This document shows positions 63,649-64,000 of a DNA stretch of 64,000 bases, piece after piece (within the stretch, counting starts at the first letter, position 1; every line of letters begins with the position of its first letter). This stretch comes from Stictocephala bisonia (Eukaryota; Arthropoda; Insecta; Hemiptera; Membracidae), in the NCBI GenBank assembly GCA_035578905.1, contig JAQJVL010000309.1:697501-761500 (forward strand), given 5' to 3'. Made by a program: the position numbers and the translations under genes. The notes beneath the pieces were generated by a model, which was not told the DNA's origin, made no database searches, and was given only the letters and a program-made list of their open reading frames with translations.

Positions 63649-64000
63649 CACTAGATCGTGAGTATCAGGTGAACCAATGTGTGCTCCCAACTGCTAGGTT
63701 CTTTTATGGCGCTGTGCAAGCTTTTTTGTAAAAATCGTAAAAAAAATACTAAATATGCTCCAAATGTAAATGTTATCATATTGTTTTTCTTCTCAATAAC
63801 TGTACTTTCACATACTACCATAAAAACTTACAAAAGTAATTAGTAAATAATTAGGCCTACTGTCATGAAGATTTAAAAAATTGTTTAATTTTGTACTTAA
63901 ATTATAACTTATAACCCTCCTTAGGAGCACTAAAAAGTTTTTGTAAATAATTCTAAGATAGCCAAACTGTTTATTATTTAGTGCACTATAACAATATGTT
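63649..64000 (+). mobile_element. piggyBac-type repeat end (second copy), runs off the window
   Basis: It begins after TTAA (63645-63648) with CACTAGATCGTGAGTATC and then follows the inverse of 24480-24831, including CTCCCAACTGC, GCTCCAAATGT, AACTGTACTTTCACAT and AACCCTCCTTAGGAGCACTA. The element continues beyond position 64000. Confidence 0.75.

Overview
This window looks like an AT-rich insect chromosome, most likely hemipteran, though that guess rests on the transposon mix rather than on a diagnostic gene. It contains one recognisable host gene, and almost everything else is transposable elements, many inserted inside one another. I see no tRNA, rRNA, CRISPR array or bacterial operon structure.

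Host gene. Five exons of an EBP2 (EBNA1BP2) homologue, a nucleolar ribosome-biogenesis protein, lie on the minus strand at 44689-44600, 41820-41713, 40119-39919, 31142-30907 and 15099-14877. All splice sites are GT-AG, the phases agree, and the frame is open to the natural stop. Only the first exon(s), encoding the acidic N-terminus, were not found. The introns hold 2.8, 1.6, 8.8 and 15.8 kb of transposon-derived DNA.

Layout. 1-175: degenerate array of a 36-bp repeat family. 192-3334: Tc1/mariner-type element with a 5'-truncated RNase H-bearing non-LTR element inserted in its left TIR. 3557-6471: broken non-LTR ORF2. 8164-11672: probable piggyBac-type element containing a second mariner-type element (8799-10831). 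13732-14510: satellite with a unit of about 122 bp. 14877-44689: EBP2. Its largest intron carries a decayed Polinton/Maverick (adintovirus-like) element (about 15.3-28.9 kb), itself hit by a CR1/jockey-type element, two piggyBac-type repeats and another non-LTR tail. The next intron carries a Harbinger MITE and a nest of two non-LTR elements plus a hAT MITE. 46.6-48.4 kb: a non-LTR element with a palindrome inserted in it. 48.8-52.8 kb: a CR1-like element with an SGNH-type ORF1, whose 3' part and downstream flank are tandemly duplicated (53.3-54.9 kb). 57.4-63.5 kb: a P-superfamily (THAP) transposon bounded by inverted arrays of a 36-bp repeat. 63649-64000: the end of a piggyBac-type repeat also present at 24480-24831.

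The elements do not act together. The Polinton fragment is the only multi-gene block, with DNA polymerase B, structural genes, integrase, a zinc-ribbon protein and a protease, and every one of its genes that I could read is broken. The best candidates for something little described are the P-type transposon with inverted 36-bp arrays, the two large palindromes carrying hammerhead-ribozyme-like cores, and the Polinton remnant with its PLA2-like gene and neighbouring zinc-motif array.
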